NCBI RefSeq assembly: GCF_900111175.1
Contig: NZ_FOGI01000003.1
Location: forward strand, 67,177-131,176
Length of the DNA: 64,000 bases
DNA from: Actinokineospora terrae
GTDB taxonomy: Bacteria > Actinomycetota > Actinomycetes > Mycobacteriales > Pseudonocardiaceae
Direction: 5' to 3'
This document shows, piece by piece, positions 8,079 through 18,146 of the stretch; positions within the stretch are counted from its first letter, which is position 1, and each line of letters starts with the position of its first letter. Both the position numbers and the translations under genes were made by a program. The notes under the pieces are model-generated. The model had not been told where the DNA came from and did not search any database. It was given only the letters and a program-made list of their open reading frames with translations.

Positions 8079-9431
8079 TTACACGCGGCCGAGCCTGGCG
8101 AGCAGGACGGCGGAGGGCACGGGGTGTGCGCCGCGTCTGCGGACCGCGTCGGCTACGGCTCGGTCGGAGGTGACGACGACCACTGGCCTGCCTTCGGGTT
8201 CCGCGGTGACCAGGGCCTTGATGACGTCGTCGGCGAGGACGCCGGGGTCGCTGAACAGGACGCGGACGCCGCGGGGGGCGGTGACCGGGACGGCGACGAC
8301 GCCCGCGCCGTCGAAGACGAGGGTGACCTCGGCGGAGGTGCGGGCAGCGAGGGACGCGAGTTGGCGGATGAGGCGGTCGCGTTGGTCGGCTAGAGACAGC
8401 TCGGCATAACCGGTCTTGGTGACGTTGTAGCCGTCGACGACCACGTGCACGGCAGGTAGTGCCAACAGCCGCTCTAGCGCTGCCGGATCCTCTACCCGTC
8501 CCACGACTCCTTGGGCTGCCGTCGCCCCACGCACCAAGTCGGCGGGGCGGGGCCCGCCGCCACCTAGGGCGAGTTCGCGGCGCAAGCCGGTGACGGCGCC
8601 GTCCAGCGTGTCGACCAAGAGAGCCAGCCGGACCTCGTCGGCCTGCCTGGCCTCGCGGGCGGACTGACGGGCGATCTCGGCGTCGGCCTCGGCGCGGGCG
8701 GCGCGGGCCCGTTCGTTCTCGGCGCGTTCACGGTCGCGGTCGCGCTGCTCGGTCAACACGGCCAGCTCGGCGTTCGCCTCGGCCCGGATCGTCTCAGCGG
8801 CGGCTTCAGCGGCGGCGGCGGCATCCTTCGCGGCACGCAGCCGGGCGCCCTGTTCCCGCAGCCGCTTACGCAACCGCTCGAGCTCGACCTCACCCTCGGC
8901 GCGGACGCTGTCAGCGGCACCGCTAGAGGACGCCAGCTCGGTCTTGACCCGCTCCAACTCGGCCTCGACCTTGCGCAACCGGTTCACCGCGGCGTCCCGT
9001 TCCGCGCGCAGCGACGAGTCCGACGCCCGCCGCGACACCAGTTCCAGGTAGTGCACCGCGGTTTCCTCGCCGAGCAGCACCGCTGCGGCCGCGACCGTCA
9101 CCGGGTCATCTCCGCCGAGGTCGAGCGCGGCGGGCTTGTGGTCGCGGCACCACTGCACGACGGCGGTGCGGAACCCGGGCACGTCCCGCAGGCAGGCGAT
9201 GATCGCCGACCCGCCCAGCCGCGCCCGCTTGGCAGGCGCGAACCGCGCCACCGCCCGCAACTGCTGCGGCACGTCGACCTTCGGCAACGCCCCGACCGCC
9301 TCCGCCGCCAGCTCGGCGAGCCGCCCGCGAACCGGGTCCGGCAGCCCTGACCACTCCACGACGGGACCCGGATCGTCCGATGTGGACGACTCCGACCCCG
9401 CGGGGGGTTCGGGCAGCGAGGACAGTGCCAT
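8079..9431 (-). CDS. NYN/PIN-like (YacP-type) RNA-associated nuclease domain protein
   Basis: 450 residues. The N-terminal ~100 residues are globular, about 130-290 is a charged coiled coil rich in Ala, Glu and Arg, and the C-terminal ~150 residues form a NYN domain of the YacP type. Key acidic positions are visible in VVVDGYNVTKTGY, TLVFDGAG, ADDVIKAL and VTSDRAVADA, which fit the metal-binding aspartates of PIN-like nucleases. The family is linked to RNA processing or decay; the exact substrate is unknown. It lies upstream of the M15 hydrolase gene in a likely two-gene operon, without an obvious functional link. Confidence 0.82.
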   Translation of the reverse strand: MALSSLPEPPAGSESSTSDDPGPVVEWSGLPDPVRGRLAELAAEAVGALPKVDVPQQLRAVARFAPAKRARLGGSAIIACLRDVPGFRTAVVQWCRDHKPAALDLGGDDPVTVAAAAVLLGEETAVHYLELVSRRASDSSLRAERDAAVNRLRKVEAELERVKTELASSSGAADSVRAEGEVELERLRKRLREQGARLRAAKDAAAAAEAAAETIRAEANAELAVLTEQRDRDRERAENERARAARAEADAEIARQSAREARQADEVRLALLVDTLDGAVTGLRRELALGGGGPRPADLVRGATAAQGVVGRVEDPAALERLLALPAVHVVVDGYNVTKTGYAELSLADQRDRLIRQLASLAARTSAEVTLVFDGAGVVAVPVTAPRGVRVLFSDPGVLADDVIKALVTAEPEGRPVVVVTSDRAVADAVRRRGAHPVPSAVLLARLGRV

Positions 9432-9502
9432 CCCTTAAGGCTAGCCCTGCGCCGCGAACCCGCAGCGAGGAACCGCGCCGGGGCGGGTGGACCACGCGCT
9501 GG

Positions 9503-10162
9503 TCAGTCCTCCACCAGTGTCGATTCCTCGCCACGGCGGGTAGGCGCGAGCAAGTACGCGGCGCGTTCGTCGTCCCACGCGCGTGGGCCATAGAGGGCGA
9601 TCGGGAGGAAGTCGCTATCCGTGGCGGATGGCCCCAACTGGGCCGTAGTGGGTACCTGACGCTGGAGCTCCTTAAGCGCGGCGGCGCCGACCCGACCGTG
9701 CAGCCAGAGCCAGGCGGCGACGGTAGGGATAACCACGACGGCGCCGGTGACCACGGAGGCGCCGGAAGCCAGCAGCAGCACGACGAACACGGCACCGGCC
9801 AGGGTCAGCACCCCCAGCAACGCGGTCACCCGGATCCGCGCGGTGAGGAGCCAGTCCCGCGCCGGGGGCTCCAGGTCGACCTCGGGAGACGGGGACTCCC
9901 GAGTCCCACCGCCGGGTGCCCGCCCGGCGTGGTCGCGCAGCCGGGTCACCGTGCCGTCCGGGTGCAGCTCGATGTCGCCCAGGACCGTCGCGCGGATGAC
10001 GGCGAGGTCGGGAAAGTGCCCGGCCAACGCGGCGACCCCGTCCGCGTCGAGGCCGGTGAGGTAGCGCCGACCCCGCCTCTGCGTCAGCAGCACGATCACG
10101 GTGGCGATCACCAGCAGGCCGAGGTGGATGCCGACGAAGGTGAGACTCGACTTTTCGGACAC
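9503..10162 (-). CDS. Three-helix membrane protein of unknown function
   Basis: 219 residues. One N-terminal membrane helix (FVGIHLGLLVIATVIVLL) is followed by a soluble loop of about 70 residues and two closely spaced helices (ALLGVLTLAGAVFVVLLL and GAVVVIPTVAAWLWL). A hydrophilic C-terminal tail ends in RRGEESTLVED. I recognise no family. The GTG at 10162 was chosen because it lies 19 bp after the neighbouring stop, while the longer frame would run deep into the next gene. It is probably transcribed with the exonuclease gene upstream. Confidence 0.68.
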   Translation of the reverse strand: MSEKSSLTFVGIHLGLLVIATVIVLLTQRRGRRYLTGLDADGVAALAGHFPDLAVIRATVLGDIELHPDGTVTRLRDHAGRAPGGGTRESPSPEVDLEPPARDWLLTARIRVTALLGVLTLAGAVFVVLLLASGASVVTGAVVVIPTVAAWLWLHGRVGAAALKELQRQVPTTAQLGPSATDSDFLPIALYGPRAWDDERAAYLLAPTRRGEESTLVED

Positions 10163-10181
10163 GGCGCGAGTCTGGCAGGTG

Positions 10182-11903
10182 CTAGTCGCGGGGCAGCGTG
10201 GAGGCGCGGGCCCGGTCGGCGCGGTCGAGCCAGGGGCGCCAGCTCGCGGCGGCGTGGGCGGGCTCCGACCAGGGGTGGGAGCACTGGACCATCCGGGTGC
10301 CGGGCTTGTCGAGCCAGCGCAGGACGACGCCGACCTCGTCCGCCGGGGCGCCGAACAGCGGGCCCGGCTCGGGGATGACGGTCTCCGCGGCGGCGACCAG
10401 CGCGGCCACCACCGGCATCGGCGGCACACCCCGGCGGGCGACCCCGGCCGAGGCGAGTCGGCCGTGGCGGACGACGGCGAACTCCCAGCCGCCGCTACCG
10501 TCCGGACGGGCCGCGACGAGTTCGGGGACCTGGGCGAGGGCGCTGAGGCGTTGGCCGCGGTCGAGGGCGCGGATCAGTGAGCGCATCCGGTCGCGGTCCG
10601 CGCCTGCCTGTTCGTAGCGCTGACTGGACGACAGGTCAGTCAGCCTTAAGTGCAGCCGGTTCAAGGGGGCCAGGTCACGGCCTGCCACGAGCGACACGGC
10701 GGCGTCGACCGCGGGGGCGTACGCGGCGGGTGTTTGGCGTCCCACGCACGGCGCTCCGCAGCGGCCCAGCTCGGCCAGCGCGCACGGGGCCGCCTCGCCG
10801 CCGCCGACCGCGATCCGCAGCGAGCACGGTCGGATGCCAGTCGCTTCCTGCAACGCGGCCATGGCCTCCTCGGCGTGCCCACGCGCGCGGAACGGCCCGA
10901 GGGCGCCGTCGCGGGGCTTGCGGACCAGGGACAACCGGGGGAACGGTTCGTCTGTCAGGACAACCCACCAGCCGTGGCGGGGGTTCTTGGACCTGCGGTT
11001 GTACGCGGGCTTGTGCGCCGACAGCAGCCGCAGCTCGCGGACCTCGGCTTCCAGCGGGTGCGCGCAGGTGATCGTGTCGACCCGCTCGGCGAGGGCGACC
11101 ATCTCGCGCAGGCGCCGCCGGGTCTCGCTGGCGGTGAAGTACTGGCGGACGCGGCGGCGCAGGTCGGTCGCGGTGCCGACGTAGAGGACCTCGTCGGACG
11201 GGCCGCGGAACAGGTACACGCCCGGCTCGGTGGGCACGTGCTCGGCGAGGGTCCGCTTGCGGCGCTGCGCGGCCGTCACCTCGGGGATGTAGTCGAGCAG
11301 CTCCTCCAGCGACTGCACGCCCAGCGACCCGACCCGCTCCAGCAGACCGTGCAGCACGTCGACGGTGGCACGGGCGTCGGCGAGCGCGCGGTGGATCGGC
11401 GTCGTCGTGGCGCGGAACAGCTGGGCCAGCGCGGAGAGCTTGCAGCTGGGCGCCTCCTCGCGGCTCAGCACCCGCCTGCCCAGCCGCACCGTGCACACCA
11501 CGGCAGGTTTCGGCCACGCGTACCCCAACCGCTGGCAGGCCGCCTTCACGAACCCGACGTCGAACCCGGCGTTGTGCGCGACCAGCACCGACCCCGCCGC
11601 GAACTCCAGGAACGCGGGCAACACCTCATCCACCCGCGGCGCCGCGTACACCATGGCGTTCGTGATCCCGGTGAGCTGCACGATCTCCGGCGGAATCCCC
11701 CGCCCCGGGTCGACCAGCGTCGCGAACTCCCCGATCACCTCACCGCCGCGCACCTTCACCGCACCGAACTCGGTGATCGCGTCCTGCTCCGCACTCCCCC
11801 CGGTGGTCTCCAGGTCGAACACGACGAACGTCGTCTCCCGCAACGGGGTCCCCAGCTCGTCGAAGGCCAACTGCGCGCGGGTGCTCGTCGTCGTGCTCAT
11901 CAC
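10182..11903 (-). CDS. DEDDh 3'-5' exonuclease fused to a GIY-YIG (UvrC-N/Cho-like) nuclease
   Basis: 573 residues. The N-terminal ~190 residues are a DnaQ-type exonuclease: VVFDLETTGG gives the DxE motif, HNAGFDVGF the second Asp, and HRALADARAT the HxxxxD. From about residue 218 there is a UvrC-N-like GIY-YIG domain (EPGVYLFRG, EVLYVGTATDLRRRV), followed by a UvrC-like middle region with LGRCGAPCVG. It lacks the UvrC C-terminal nuclease and HhH domains. Such fusions are common in actinobacteria (Rv2191-like) and are presumed to act in DNA repair. It heads a minus-strand pair with the small membrane protein. Confidence 0.87.
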   Translation of the reverse strand: MMSTTTSTRAQLAFDELGTPLRETTFVVFDLETTGGSAEQDAITEFGAVKVRGGEVIGEFATLVDPGRGIPPEIVQLTGITNAMVYAAPRVDEVLPAFLEFAAGSVLVAHNAGFDVGFVKAACQRLGYAWPKPAVVCTVRLGRRVLSREEAPSCKLSALAQLFRATTTPIHRALADARATVDVLHGLLERVGSLGVQSLEELLDYIPEVTAAQRRKRTLAEHVPTEPGVYLFRGPSDEVLYVGTATDLRRRVRQYFTASETRRRLREMVALAERVDTITCAHPLEAEVRELRLLSAHKPAYNRRSKNPRHGWWVVLTDEPFPRLSLVRKPRDGALGPFRARGHAEEAMAALQEATGIRPCSLRIAVGGGEAAPCALAELGRCGAPCVGRQTPAAYAPAVDAAVSLVAGRDLAPLNRLHLRLTDLSSSQRYEQAGADRDRMRSLIRALDRGQRLSALAQVPELVAARPDGSGGWEFAVVRHGRLASAGVARRGVPPMPVVAALVAAAETVIPEPGPLFGAPADEVGVVLRWLDKPGTRMVQCSHPWSEPAHAAASWRPWLDRADRARASTLPRD

Positions 11904-11942
11904 ACCCGAAGCTAGATCACCCCACCGACACTTCCCCGGCGG

Positions 11943-12371
11943 TCACCAGCTGTCGTTGTCCTTGTAGACCGGGGTCGACTCCGAGAAGTCCTCGTCGTCC
12001 GCGACCGGGCGTTTGCGGGGAGCAGGTTCTGCACCAGCCTCGGCAGGGGGCTCGATGTGCTGGACGATGTCGGCGGCGCCGCCGAGGGGGACGAAAGCGC
12101 CAGCTACGGAGTCGGCGGCGGATTGGCGGGCGGATACGACCAGGGCCATGATCTGCCCGGCCAGGGCCTTGCCGGTGGTGCCGAGGGCGACGTCGGTGAG
12201 GGTGAGGTTGGTGAGGGCTCCGTTGGGGGCGACGGTGACCGCGATGGTGCCGTCGGCGGAGGTCTTGGTGGTGGCCGACGACTCGACGGCCTGTTTGAAG
12301 TCGGTGGCCTTCTGCTGCAGGTCGGCGACCTTGGCCTCGAAGTCGGCCAGCCACTCGTCCGGTGTCTGCAC
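11943..12371 (-). CDS. YbaB/EbfC-like nucleoid-associated family protein
   Basis: 142 residues starting VQTPDEWLADFEAKVADLQ. An N-terminal helix is followed by a beta-rich segment (GTIAVTVAPNGALTNLTLTD) and a C-terminal helix, the fold of YbaB/EbfC DNA-binding proteins. The last ~40 residues are an acidic, proline-rich tail ending in KDNDSW. The GTG at 12371 has GAGAGGA upstream; the frame could extend to 12443 but without a ribosome site. In actinomycetes these proteins often sit near WXG-type genes, but none is seen here. DNA binding is inferred from the family. Confidence 0.72.
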   Translation of the reverse strand: MQTPDEWLADFEAKVADLQQKATDFKQAVESSATTKTSADGTIAVTVAPNGALTNLTLTDVALGTTGKALAGQIMALVVSARQSAADSVAGAFVPLGGAADIVQHIEPPAEAGAEPAPRKRPVADDEDFSESTPVYKDNDSW

Positions 12372-12466
12372 CCCGTGTCCTCTCCCTCGGCTCGCGGGCA
12401 CGAGCGTAGCGGCCCGCTGCTCTAGGCTGGCCGGGTCGAGCACACCCGCGAGAGGGGCCCCGGACC

Positions 12467-12745
12467 ATGATCACCGCGATCGTGCTGATCAGCGCCGCCA
12501 CCGACGCCATCGCCGAGACCGCCCAGGCCATCGCGGACGTCGACGGTGTGGCGGAGGTCTACTCCTGCGCGGGCGACATCGACCTGGTGGCGATCCTGCG
12601 GGTGCCCGACCACGAGGACCTGGCGCGGCTCATCCCCGGCCACATCAGCAAGATCCCCGGCGTCCTGGACACCGCGACGCACATCGCCTACCGGTCCTTC
12701 TCCAGCCACGACACCCAGGCCGCCTTCGACCTCGGCGACGACTAA
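12467..12745 (+). CDS. Stand-alone Lrp/AsnC ligand-binding (RAM) domain protein
   Basis: 92 residues covering only the alpha/beta ligand-sensing domain of Lrp/AsnC regulators (ITAIVLISAATDAIAETAQ at the start, EVYSCAGDIDLVAILRV in the middle). There is no helix-turn-helix. Such SraA/RAM-only proteins form oligomers that bind amino acids or modify the assembly of full-length Lrp proteins. It is divergent from the YbaB-like gene and convergent with the serine-hydrolase lipoprotein gene, 5 bp away. Confidence 0.85.
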   Translation: MITAIVLISAATDAIAETAQAIADVDGVAEVYSCAGDIDLVAILRVPDHEDLARLIPGHISKIPGVLDTATHIAYRSFSSHDTQAAFDLGDD

Positions 12746-12750
12746 ACCGA

Positions 12751-13668
12751 CTAGAAGCGCCCCTCGAAGATCACCCGGGCGATCTCGGTGTCGGTCTGGC
12801 GGCCCTCGTCGTACCCGCCGCGGCCTGCCAGATTGTTCATGATGGCCAGCGTGTACCGCTCACCCGGGCCCACGAAGCCCACGGTGTTCATCACCCACCC
12901 GCCGTCCTCCTCCGACCACCCGTCCTTGTTGCCCGGGTGCGCGGCGGCCCCCGCCCCCCACACCCCCCACTGCTGGTTGGGCGCGACCTGCCGCATCTGG
13001 TCCAGGACGAACCCCCGGTCGGCGGCGGGCAGCTCCCCCAGCACGTAGTTGATCAGGCGGTCCAGGTCGTCGGCGGTGCACTTCTGGAAGCCCCAGTACG
13101 GGAAGACCTTGCTGTACCCGCGCTGGGGCTGCAACGAGGTCATCCCGTAGCGGGGGAACGACCGGTTGAACGCCGTGTGGTCGGATCCGCCGTACTTGGT
13201 CCACAGCGCGGTCGCGGCGTCGTCGTCGGACCGGTGGAGCATCGAGGTCATCTGCTCGCGGTCGTGCGCGGACAGCCGGATCGTGCGTTCCCGGTCGCGG
13301 CGCAGCAGGTCGACCACCATCGCCAGCTTGATCGTGGACGCCGTCCAGGTCATGTCCCCGGCGTGGTCGTTGCGCCACACCGCGCCGGTCTGGCGGTCGC
13401 GGACGACGATGCCCACCGTGCCCGGCCGACCGGCCGCGTAGGCCTGGGCGGCGGCGAAACGGCGCTGGAAGTCGCAGTCGAACCCCGACTGCGGCAGCGG
13501 GCACCCCTCAGGCGACGCTCCGGGTGGCGAGCCGGACGGAGCGGACGACGGCGCCACGGCGTGGTGCGGGGCTTCCCCGGCGGAGACCGCGACCGTGTCG
13601 GCACCGCACCCGGCGAGCAACAGCCCCACGACAGCCACCGTCACTGCGCGTAACACCCGCTCGATCAC
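12751..13668 (-). CDS. Beta-lactamase-related serine hydrolase lipoprotein
   Basis: 305 residues. The N-terminus VTVAVVGLLLAGCGAD is a lipoprotein signal with lipobox LAGC, so the protein should be anchored outside the membrane. The hydrolase domain has the SXXK motif in WTASTIKLAM. It has SDD in HRSDDDAATAL where class A enzymes have SDN, and KDG in PGNKDGW in place of KTG. This points to a penicillin-interacting or related hydrolase, not certainly an active beta-lactamase. The GTG at 13668 was chosen because the signal peptide begins there. It is separated from the qcr genes by a strong hairpin. Confidence 0.8.
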   Translation of the reverse strand: MIERVLRAVTVAVVGLLLAGCGADTVAVSAGEAPHHAVAPSSAPSGSPPGASPEGCPLPQSGFDCDFQRRFAAAQAYAAGRPGTVGIVVRDRQTGAVWRNDHAGDMTWTASTIKLAMVVDLLRRDRERTIRLSAHDREQMTSMLHRSDDDAATALWTKYGGSDHTAFNRSFPRYGMTSLQPQRGYSKVFPYWGFQKCTADDLDRLINYVLGELPAADRGFVLDQMRQVAPNQQWGVWGAGAAAHPGNKDGWSEEDGGWVMNTVGFVGPGERYTLAIMNNLAGRGGYDEGRQTDTEIARVIFEGRF

Positions 13669-13727
13669 GGCAGCGAGGCTATCGCGAATCCTCGACGTGC
13701 GGCAGGGAAAGTCCAGGCCACGAACGC

Positions 13728-13763
13728 GTGTGGGGCGACACCCGACCGGGTGCCGCCCCACAC
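13728..13763 (-). terminator. Strong hairpin downstream of qcrB
   Basis: The arms gtgtggggcg and cgccccacac, with an inner ACACCC/GGGTG pairing, form an almost perfect hairpin 12 bases after the qcrB stop. It should end the qcrCAB transcript and lies upstream of the lipoprotein gene. Confidence 0.8.
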
Positions 13764-13774
13764 GAGCAGTCAGA

Positions 13775-15427
13775 TCAGTGCTTCTTCGACGGGTCCTCGG
13801 CCGACGAACCGGCCTCCAGCGCCGTCTGCTCGCCGTGCTGGGCCGCCCTGGCCCGAGCCAGCGCCGCGGTCTCCTCGGCCGGGTCCGGCGTGAGCCAGGA
13901 GCCGACGACCGGGGCACCGGCGGAGCCGAGCTTGTTCATCTTCTTCGGCACCGCCGCGCCCTGGTACTCCAGCGGGATCGGGTGGCCGTGGTCGTCCACC
14001 GGGCCGAGCGGCTGGTGGATCTCGATGAACTCGCCGTGCGGGAGCCGCTTGATGATGCCGGTCTCCACACCGTGCTCGAGCACCTCGCGGTCCGAGCGCT
14101 GCAACCCGAGGCAGATGCGGTAGGTGAGGAAGTACGCGATCGGCGGCAGCACCAGCAGCCCGATGCGGCCCATCCAGGTGGTGGCGTTGAGCGAGATGAA
14201 GAACTTCTCCGCCAGCACGTCGTTGGCCGCCGAGAGCAGCGACACCATGAAGTAGGTGATCGCCATGACGCCGAGGCTGGTGCGGACCGGGACGTCGCGG
14301 GGCCGCTGCAGCAGGTTGTGGTGCGCGTAGTCCTTGGTGAACTTGCGCTCGATCCACGGGTACACCGTCGCGATGCCGCCGAGCAGCGGCAGGCCCAGCA
14401 TGAACGGGAAGAACGCCGCCGGGATCGTGTAGTTCCCGAGGTAGATCTCCCACGCGGGCCACAGCCGGATCAGGCCGTCGGTCCAGCCCATGTACCAGTC
14501 GGGCACCGTGCCCGCCGAGATGTGCGAGGCGTTGAACGGTCCGAAGTTCCAGATCGGGTTGATCTGGAAGAGACCGCCCAGCGCCGCGGTGACGCCGACG
14601 ACGACGGCCATGAACGCGCCGCCCTTGACCGCGAACACCGGCATGATGCGCACGCCAACGACGTTGGTCTCCTTGCGCCGCACACCGGGGAACTGGGTGT
14701 GCTTCTGGTACCAGACCAGCGCCAGGTGGATGCCGATGAGCGCGAGCAGGATGCCCGGCAGCAGCAGGATGTGCACCGTGTAGAGCCGGGGCACGATGTC
14801 CTCGCCCGGGAACTCGCTGCCGAAGAGCAGCCAGTGCACCCAGGTGCCCAGCACCGGGATCGACAGCAGCAGGCCGGACATGATCCGCAGGCCGGCGCCG
14901 GAGAGCAGGTCGTCGGGCAGCGAGTAGCCCGCGAAGCCCTCGGTGGCGCCGAGCAGGAACAGGTTCACGCCGATGACCCAGTTGACCTCACGCGGGCGCC
15001 GGAACGCGCCGGTGAAGAACACCCGGAACATGTGGGTGACGATCGAGGCCATGAACAGCAGCGCGGCCCAGTGGTGCATCTGCCGGGCGAACAGGCCGCC
15101 GCGCACGTCGAAGCTGATGATCAGCGTGGACTCGTACGCCCTGGACATCTCCAGGCCGCGCAGGTTGGCGAACGACCCCTGGTAGACGACCTCCTGCATG
15201 GAGGGGTCGAAGAACAGCGCCAGGTAGGTGCCGGTCAGCAGCAGCACGATGAAGCTGTAGAGCGCGATCTCGCCGAGCAGGAACGACCAGTGCGTCGGGA
15301 AGACCTTGTTCAGCTGCTTGCGCAGGCCACCGGCCGGGTGGAACCGCTCGTCTGCCCACTTCGCGCCGCCACCGGCCGCGCGCAGGGCAGCGTTGGTTGG
15401 CTTCGTGGGCGAGGTGATGGCACTCAT
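13775..15427 (-). CDS. qcrB: Cytochrome bc1 complex cytochrome b subunit
   Basis: 550 residues, the actinobacterial QcrB that oxidises menaquinol in complex III. Several membrane helices are visible. The heme-binding histidines lie in [19 protein letters not shown] and the paired helix ([17 protein letters not shown]). The hydrophilic C-terminal ~130 residues are the extension typical of actinobacteria. The gene overlaps qcrA by four bases (ATGA). It is part of the bc1-aa3 supercomplex whose cytochrome c is built into QcrC. QcrB is the target of drugs such as telacebec in mycobacteria. Confidence 0.97.
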   Translation of the reverse strand: MSAITSPTKPTNAALRAAGGGAKWADERFHPAGGLRKQLNKVFPTHWSFLLGEIALYSFIVLLLTGTYLALFFDPSMQEVVYQGSFANLRGLEMSRAYESTLIISFDVRGGLFARQMHHWAALLFMASIVTHMFRVFFTGAFRRPREVNWVIGVNLFLLGATEGFAGYSLPDDLLSGAGLRIMSGLLLSIPVLGTWVHWLLFGSEFPGEDIVPRLYTVHILLLPGILLALIGIHLALVWYQKHTQFPGVRRKETNVVGVRIMPVFAVKGGAFMAVVVGVTAALGGLFQINPIWNFGPFNASHISAGTVPDWYMGWTDGLIRLWPAWEIYLGNYTIPAAFFPFMLGLPLLGGIATVYPWIERKFTKDYAHHNLLQRPRDVPVRTSLGVMAITYFMVSLLSAANDVLAEKFFISLNATTWMGRIGLLVLPPIAYFLTYRICLGLQRSDREVLEHGVETGIIKRLPHGEFIEIHQPLGPVDDHGHPIPLEYQGAAVPKKMNKLGSAGAPVVGSWLTPDPAEETAALARARAAQHGEQTALEAGSSAEDPSKKH

Positions 15428-16557
15428 GACTTGCGCTCCCAGAAGGCGGGCCCAACCGGCTCGATGAAATCGCTCCTGGCGTAAAGGTAACCCGTTTCCT
15501 CATCGACCGCGATGGGGAGCTGGGCCAGCTTGCGGGTCGCCGGACCGAAGATGGGCTTGGCGTACTCCAGTGCGTTGAACTGCGACTGGTGGCACGGGCA
15601 GAGGATGCGGTTGGTCCGCTGCTCGTAGAGCGAGGTGGGGCAGCCGAGGTGGCTGCAGATCTTCGTGTACGCGTAGTAGTCGCCGTAGTTGAAATCTTCC
15701 TGACCTTGGTGCTTCACCACTTTAGCCGCGTCCTCGGGGCGCAGCCGGATGATCATGACCGGGTTGTCGGAGCGCTTGAGCGCCTTCGACAGCGCCTCGT
15801 GGTCCTCGCGCTCGGACTCGCGGAACGGGAACACCGTCTCCATGCCGCCCGCGTCCAGGTCGGACGGCTTGACCAGCACGACCTCCTCCGGGTCACCGGT
15901 CGCCCGGCGCAGGAAGACGCGCTCGCCGTTGTCGGACTTCCAGCCGGTGTGCCACAGCGAGTTGGGCGAGTCGGTCTGCGCCCACGGGTCGCGGACCAGG
16001 CCGCCGAGGGCGAAGACGCCCACGCCGAGGCCCATCGCGCCCGCGCCGAGCCCGGCGGTGCGCTTGATCAGCGAGCGGCGGGCGATGCCGTTGCGGGTGC
16101 CCGAGTCGGCCAGGTGCGCCAGCAGGGTGGCCTTGTCCAGTTCGGACGAGCTGCCCTCGTGGCGCTGCTGCACGGCGATCTCGTGCGGGATGAACTTCTT
16201 CGTGTAGAGCAGCGTGCCCAGGCCGACCGAGACGACCGACAGGCCGAGGGTGGCGCCGAGCAGCGGGGTGTAGAGCGAGTACAGGAAGTACCCGTCGGTG
16301 TCCGGCGCGGTGTAGGCCGACGGCCAGAACAGGAACACCCCGGCGAAGGCGAGCCCACCGACGGCGGCGAGCAGGAACCACAGCGCGACCAGGCGCTCGG
16401 CGCGCTTCTCCGCGCGGGTGCCCTTGACCGGCCACGGGTCCGGGTACTCGACGACCTCGACACCGTCGAGCTTGCCGCCGAGTCGGACCAGCTCCTCGCG
16501 GGACATCCCCGCGAGCTCCTCCTCGGTCGGCAGCTGCTGGGGGTCGGTGGAACTCAT
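15424..16557 (-). CDS. qcrA: Cytochrome bc1 complex Rieske iron-sulfur subunit
   Basis: 377 residues with three membrane helices near residues 55-190, the actinobacterial arrangement, in place of the single anchor of other Rieske proteins. The [2Fe-2S] ligands are CSHLGC and CPCHQS in the C-terminal domain. It transfers electrons from menaquinol at QcrB to the hemes of QcrC. Four-base overlaps with qcrC upstream and qcrB downstream show a translationally coupled operon. Confidence 0.97.
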   Translation of the reverse strand: MSSTDPQQLPTEEELAGMSREELVRLGGKLDGVEVVEYPDPWPVKGTRAEKRAERLVALWFLLAAVGGLAFAGVFLFWPSAYTAPDTDGYFLYSLYTPLLGATLGLSVVSVGLGTLLYTKKFIPHEIAVQQRHEGSSSELDKATLLAHLADSGTRNGIARRSLIKRTAGLGAGAMGLGVGVFALGGLVRDPWAQTDSPNSLWHTGWKSDNGERVFLRRATGDPEEVVLVKPSDLDAGGMETVFPFRESEREDHEALSKALKRSDNPVMIIRLRPEDAAKVVKHQGQEDFNYGDYYAYTKICSHLGCPTSLYEQRTNRILCPCHQSQFNALEYAKPIFGPATRKLAQLPIAVDEETGYLYARSDFIEPVGPAFWERKS

Positions 16558-17351
16558 GCTTTAGCCCCAATCCAGAGGGTCACACCGACCAGGGCGGCGA
16601 TCCCCACGATGAATGCGATCAGACCCTCGGACTGCGGCCCGAGACCACCGATCGGGTTGCCACCGGGGTTGTTGTTGCCGTCGGTCACCGACTTGACGTA
16701 GGCGACGATGTCCTTCTTCTCCTCCGGCGTGAGCTGCCGGTCGGAGAACTTCGGCATGTTCTGCGGGCCGGTCAGCATGGCCGCGTAGATCTGGGTCTCG
16801 GTGACGCCGTCCAGCTTGGGCGCGTACTTGCCCGAGGACAGCGCGCCGCCGCGGCCGGTGAAGTTGTGGCAGGAGGCGCAGTTGAGCCGGAACAGCTCGC
16901 CACCGCGGGCCGGGTTGTCGCCGACCAGGGCCTTGCCGCTCTCCTCGGGCAGCTTGGTGCCGCCGCCCTTGGAGTCGACGAACGCGCTGATGGCGTCGAT
17001 CTGGTGCGGGTCGAGCTTCGGTGGCTTGCGCTCGATCTGGGCTTCCTGGCGGACCGCGGGCATCCGCCCGGTCGCGGTCTGGAAGTAGGTGGCCGCCTCG
17101 CCGACGCCGACCAGGCTGGGGCCGCGGTCGGCCACGCCCTCCAGGTTGGCGCCGTGGCAGCTGATGCAGGTCGTGTTGTAGATCTGCTCGCCCTCGCGCA
17201 CCAGGGCCGGGTCGCCCTCGGCGCGGGCCACCGGCGGCTCCGGCGCGAACGCGGAGTACAGGACGCCGACCGACATCAGCGCGAAACCCAGCGCAAGCAG
17301 ACCGGCCACGCGCCTGCGGAGCTTGCCGCGGCGCGGCAGTTTCTTGTTCAT
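16554..17351 (-). CDS. qcrC: Cytochrome bc1 complex diheme cytochrome c subunit
   Basis: 265 residues. An N-terminal membrane segment (LLALGFALMSVGVLYSAF) is followed by two cytochrome c domains with CISCH and CASCH, and a C-terminal anchor (GLIAFIVGIAALVGVTLWIG). Two c-type hemes let complex III pass electrons directly to the aa3 oxidase without soluble cytochrome c. It is the first gene of qcrC-qcrA-qcrB and lies 82 bp downstream of ctaE. Confidence 0.97.
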   Translation of the reverse strand: MNKKLPRRGKLRRRVAGLLALGFALMSVGVLYSAFAPEPPVARAEGDPALVREGEQIYNTTCISCHGANLEGVADRGPSLVGVGEAATYFQTATGRMPAVRQEAQIERKPPKLDPHQIDAISAFVDSKGGGTKLPEESGKALVGDNPARGGELFRLNCASCHNFTGRGGALSSGKYAPKLDGVTETQIYAAMLTGPQNMPKFSDRQLTPEEKKDIVAYVKSVTDGNNNPGGNPIGGLGPQSEGLIAFIVGIAALVGVTLWIGAKA

Positions 17352-17433
17352 AGAGCGGCAACCCTTGCTGTCGGTTCGGGCCCGGTGGTGCTGGTGGTGG
17401 CGGGCTTGACGGCTGCGGGACCTGGTGCGGCGG

Positions 17434-18063
17434 TCATGGGACCAGGTAGATGACCGCGAACAGGCCGATCCACACCACGTCGACGAAGTGCCAGTAGTAC
17501 GAGACGACGATCGCCGAGGTGGCCTGGGCCGGGGTGAACTTGCTCAGCTTGGTGCGGATGAGCAGGTACACGAAGGCGATGAGGCCGCCGATGACGTGCA
17601 GGCCGTGGAACCCGGTGGTGAGGAAGAAGACCGTCCCGAACGCCCCGGACGGGATGGTCACGCCCTCGTTGACCAGGTTGTAGTACTCGTAGGCCTGGCC
17701 GCCGACGAAGATCGCGCCCATCACCAGGGTCGCGAGGTACCAGCGGCGCAGGCCGAAGACGTCACCGCGCTCGGCGGCGAACACGCCGAGCTGGCAGGTG
17801 AACGACGAGGCCACCAGGATGATGGTGAACGGCAGCGCGTACGGGACGTCCAGGTGGATGGGCTCCCCACCCGCCTCCAGCGGCGGCGGCCAGTGGCCGG
17901 TGCTGTTCTGCGCCTTGACGGTGAAGAACATGGCGAACAGCCCGGCGAAGAACATGAGCTCGCTGGACAACCAGACAATGGTGCCGACGCTGACCATGTT
18001 CGGCCGGTTCAGCGAGTGCACACGCTGGCCAATGGAGGGCGCTGCTGCAGTCACGGGTCGCAT
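17434..18063 (-). CDS. ctaE: Cytochrome c oxidase subunit III
   Basis: About 209 residues with five predicted membrane helices, the short actinobacterial form of COX3. Typical motifs are [20 protein letters not shown] at the N-terminus and [11 protein letters not shown] in the centre. It is a structural subunit of the aa3 oxidase. The ATG at 18063 is preferred; the open frame extends to 18117 but with unlikely sequence. It precedes qcrCAB on the same strand and probably shares its transcript. Confidence 0.93.
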   Translation of the reverse strand: MRPVTAAAPSIGQRVHSLNRPNMVSVGTIVWLSSELMFFAGLFAMFFTVKAQNSTGHWPPPLEAGGEPIHLDVPYALPFTIILVASSFTCQLGVFAAERGDVFGLRRWYLATLVMGAIFVGGQAYEYYNLVNEGVTIPSGAFGTVFFLTTGFHGLHVIGGLIAFVYLLIRTKLSKFTPAQATSAIVVSYYWHFVDVVWIGLFAVIYLVP

Positions 18064-18146
18064 TATGTCTTGCGAGTAGTGGGCTCGCCCGGTCGGGTCG
18101 CGAGTAGACCGCGTCACACCCGTGTGGCGGGGAGAGGGGCGGGGAC

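Noticed and set aside
13595..15484. 629-residue plus-strand open frame antisense to qcrB
   Set aside because: It mirrors qcrB and has Arg/Gln/His/Asp-rich sequence without any domain.
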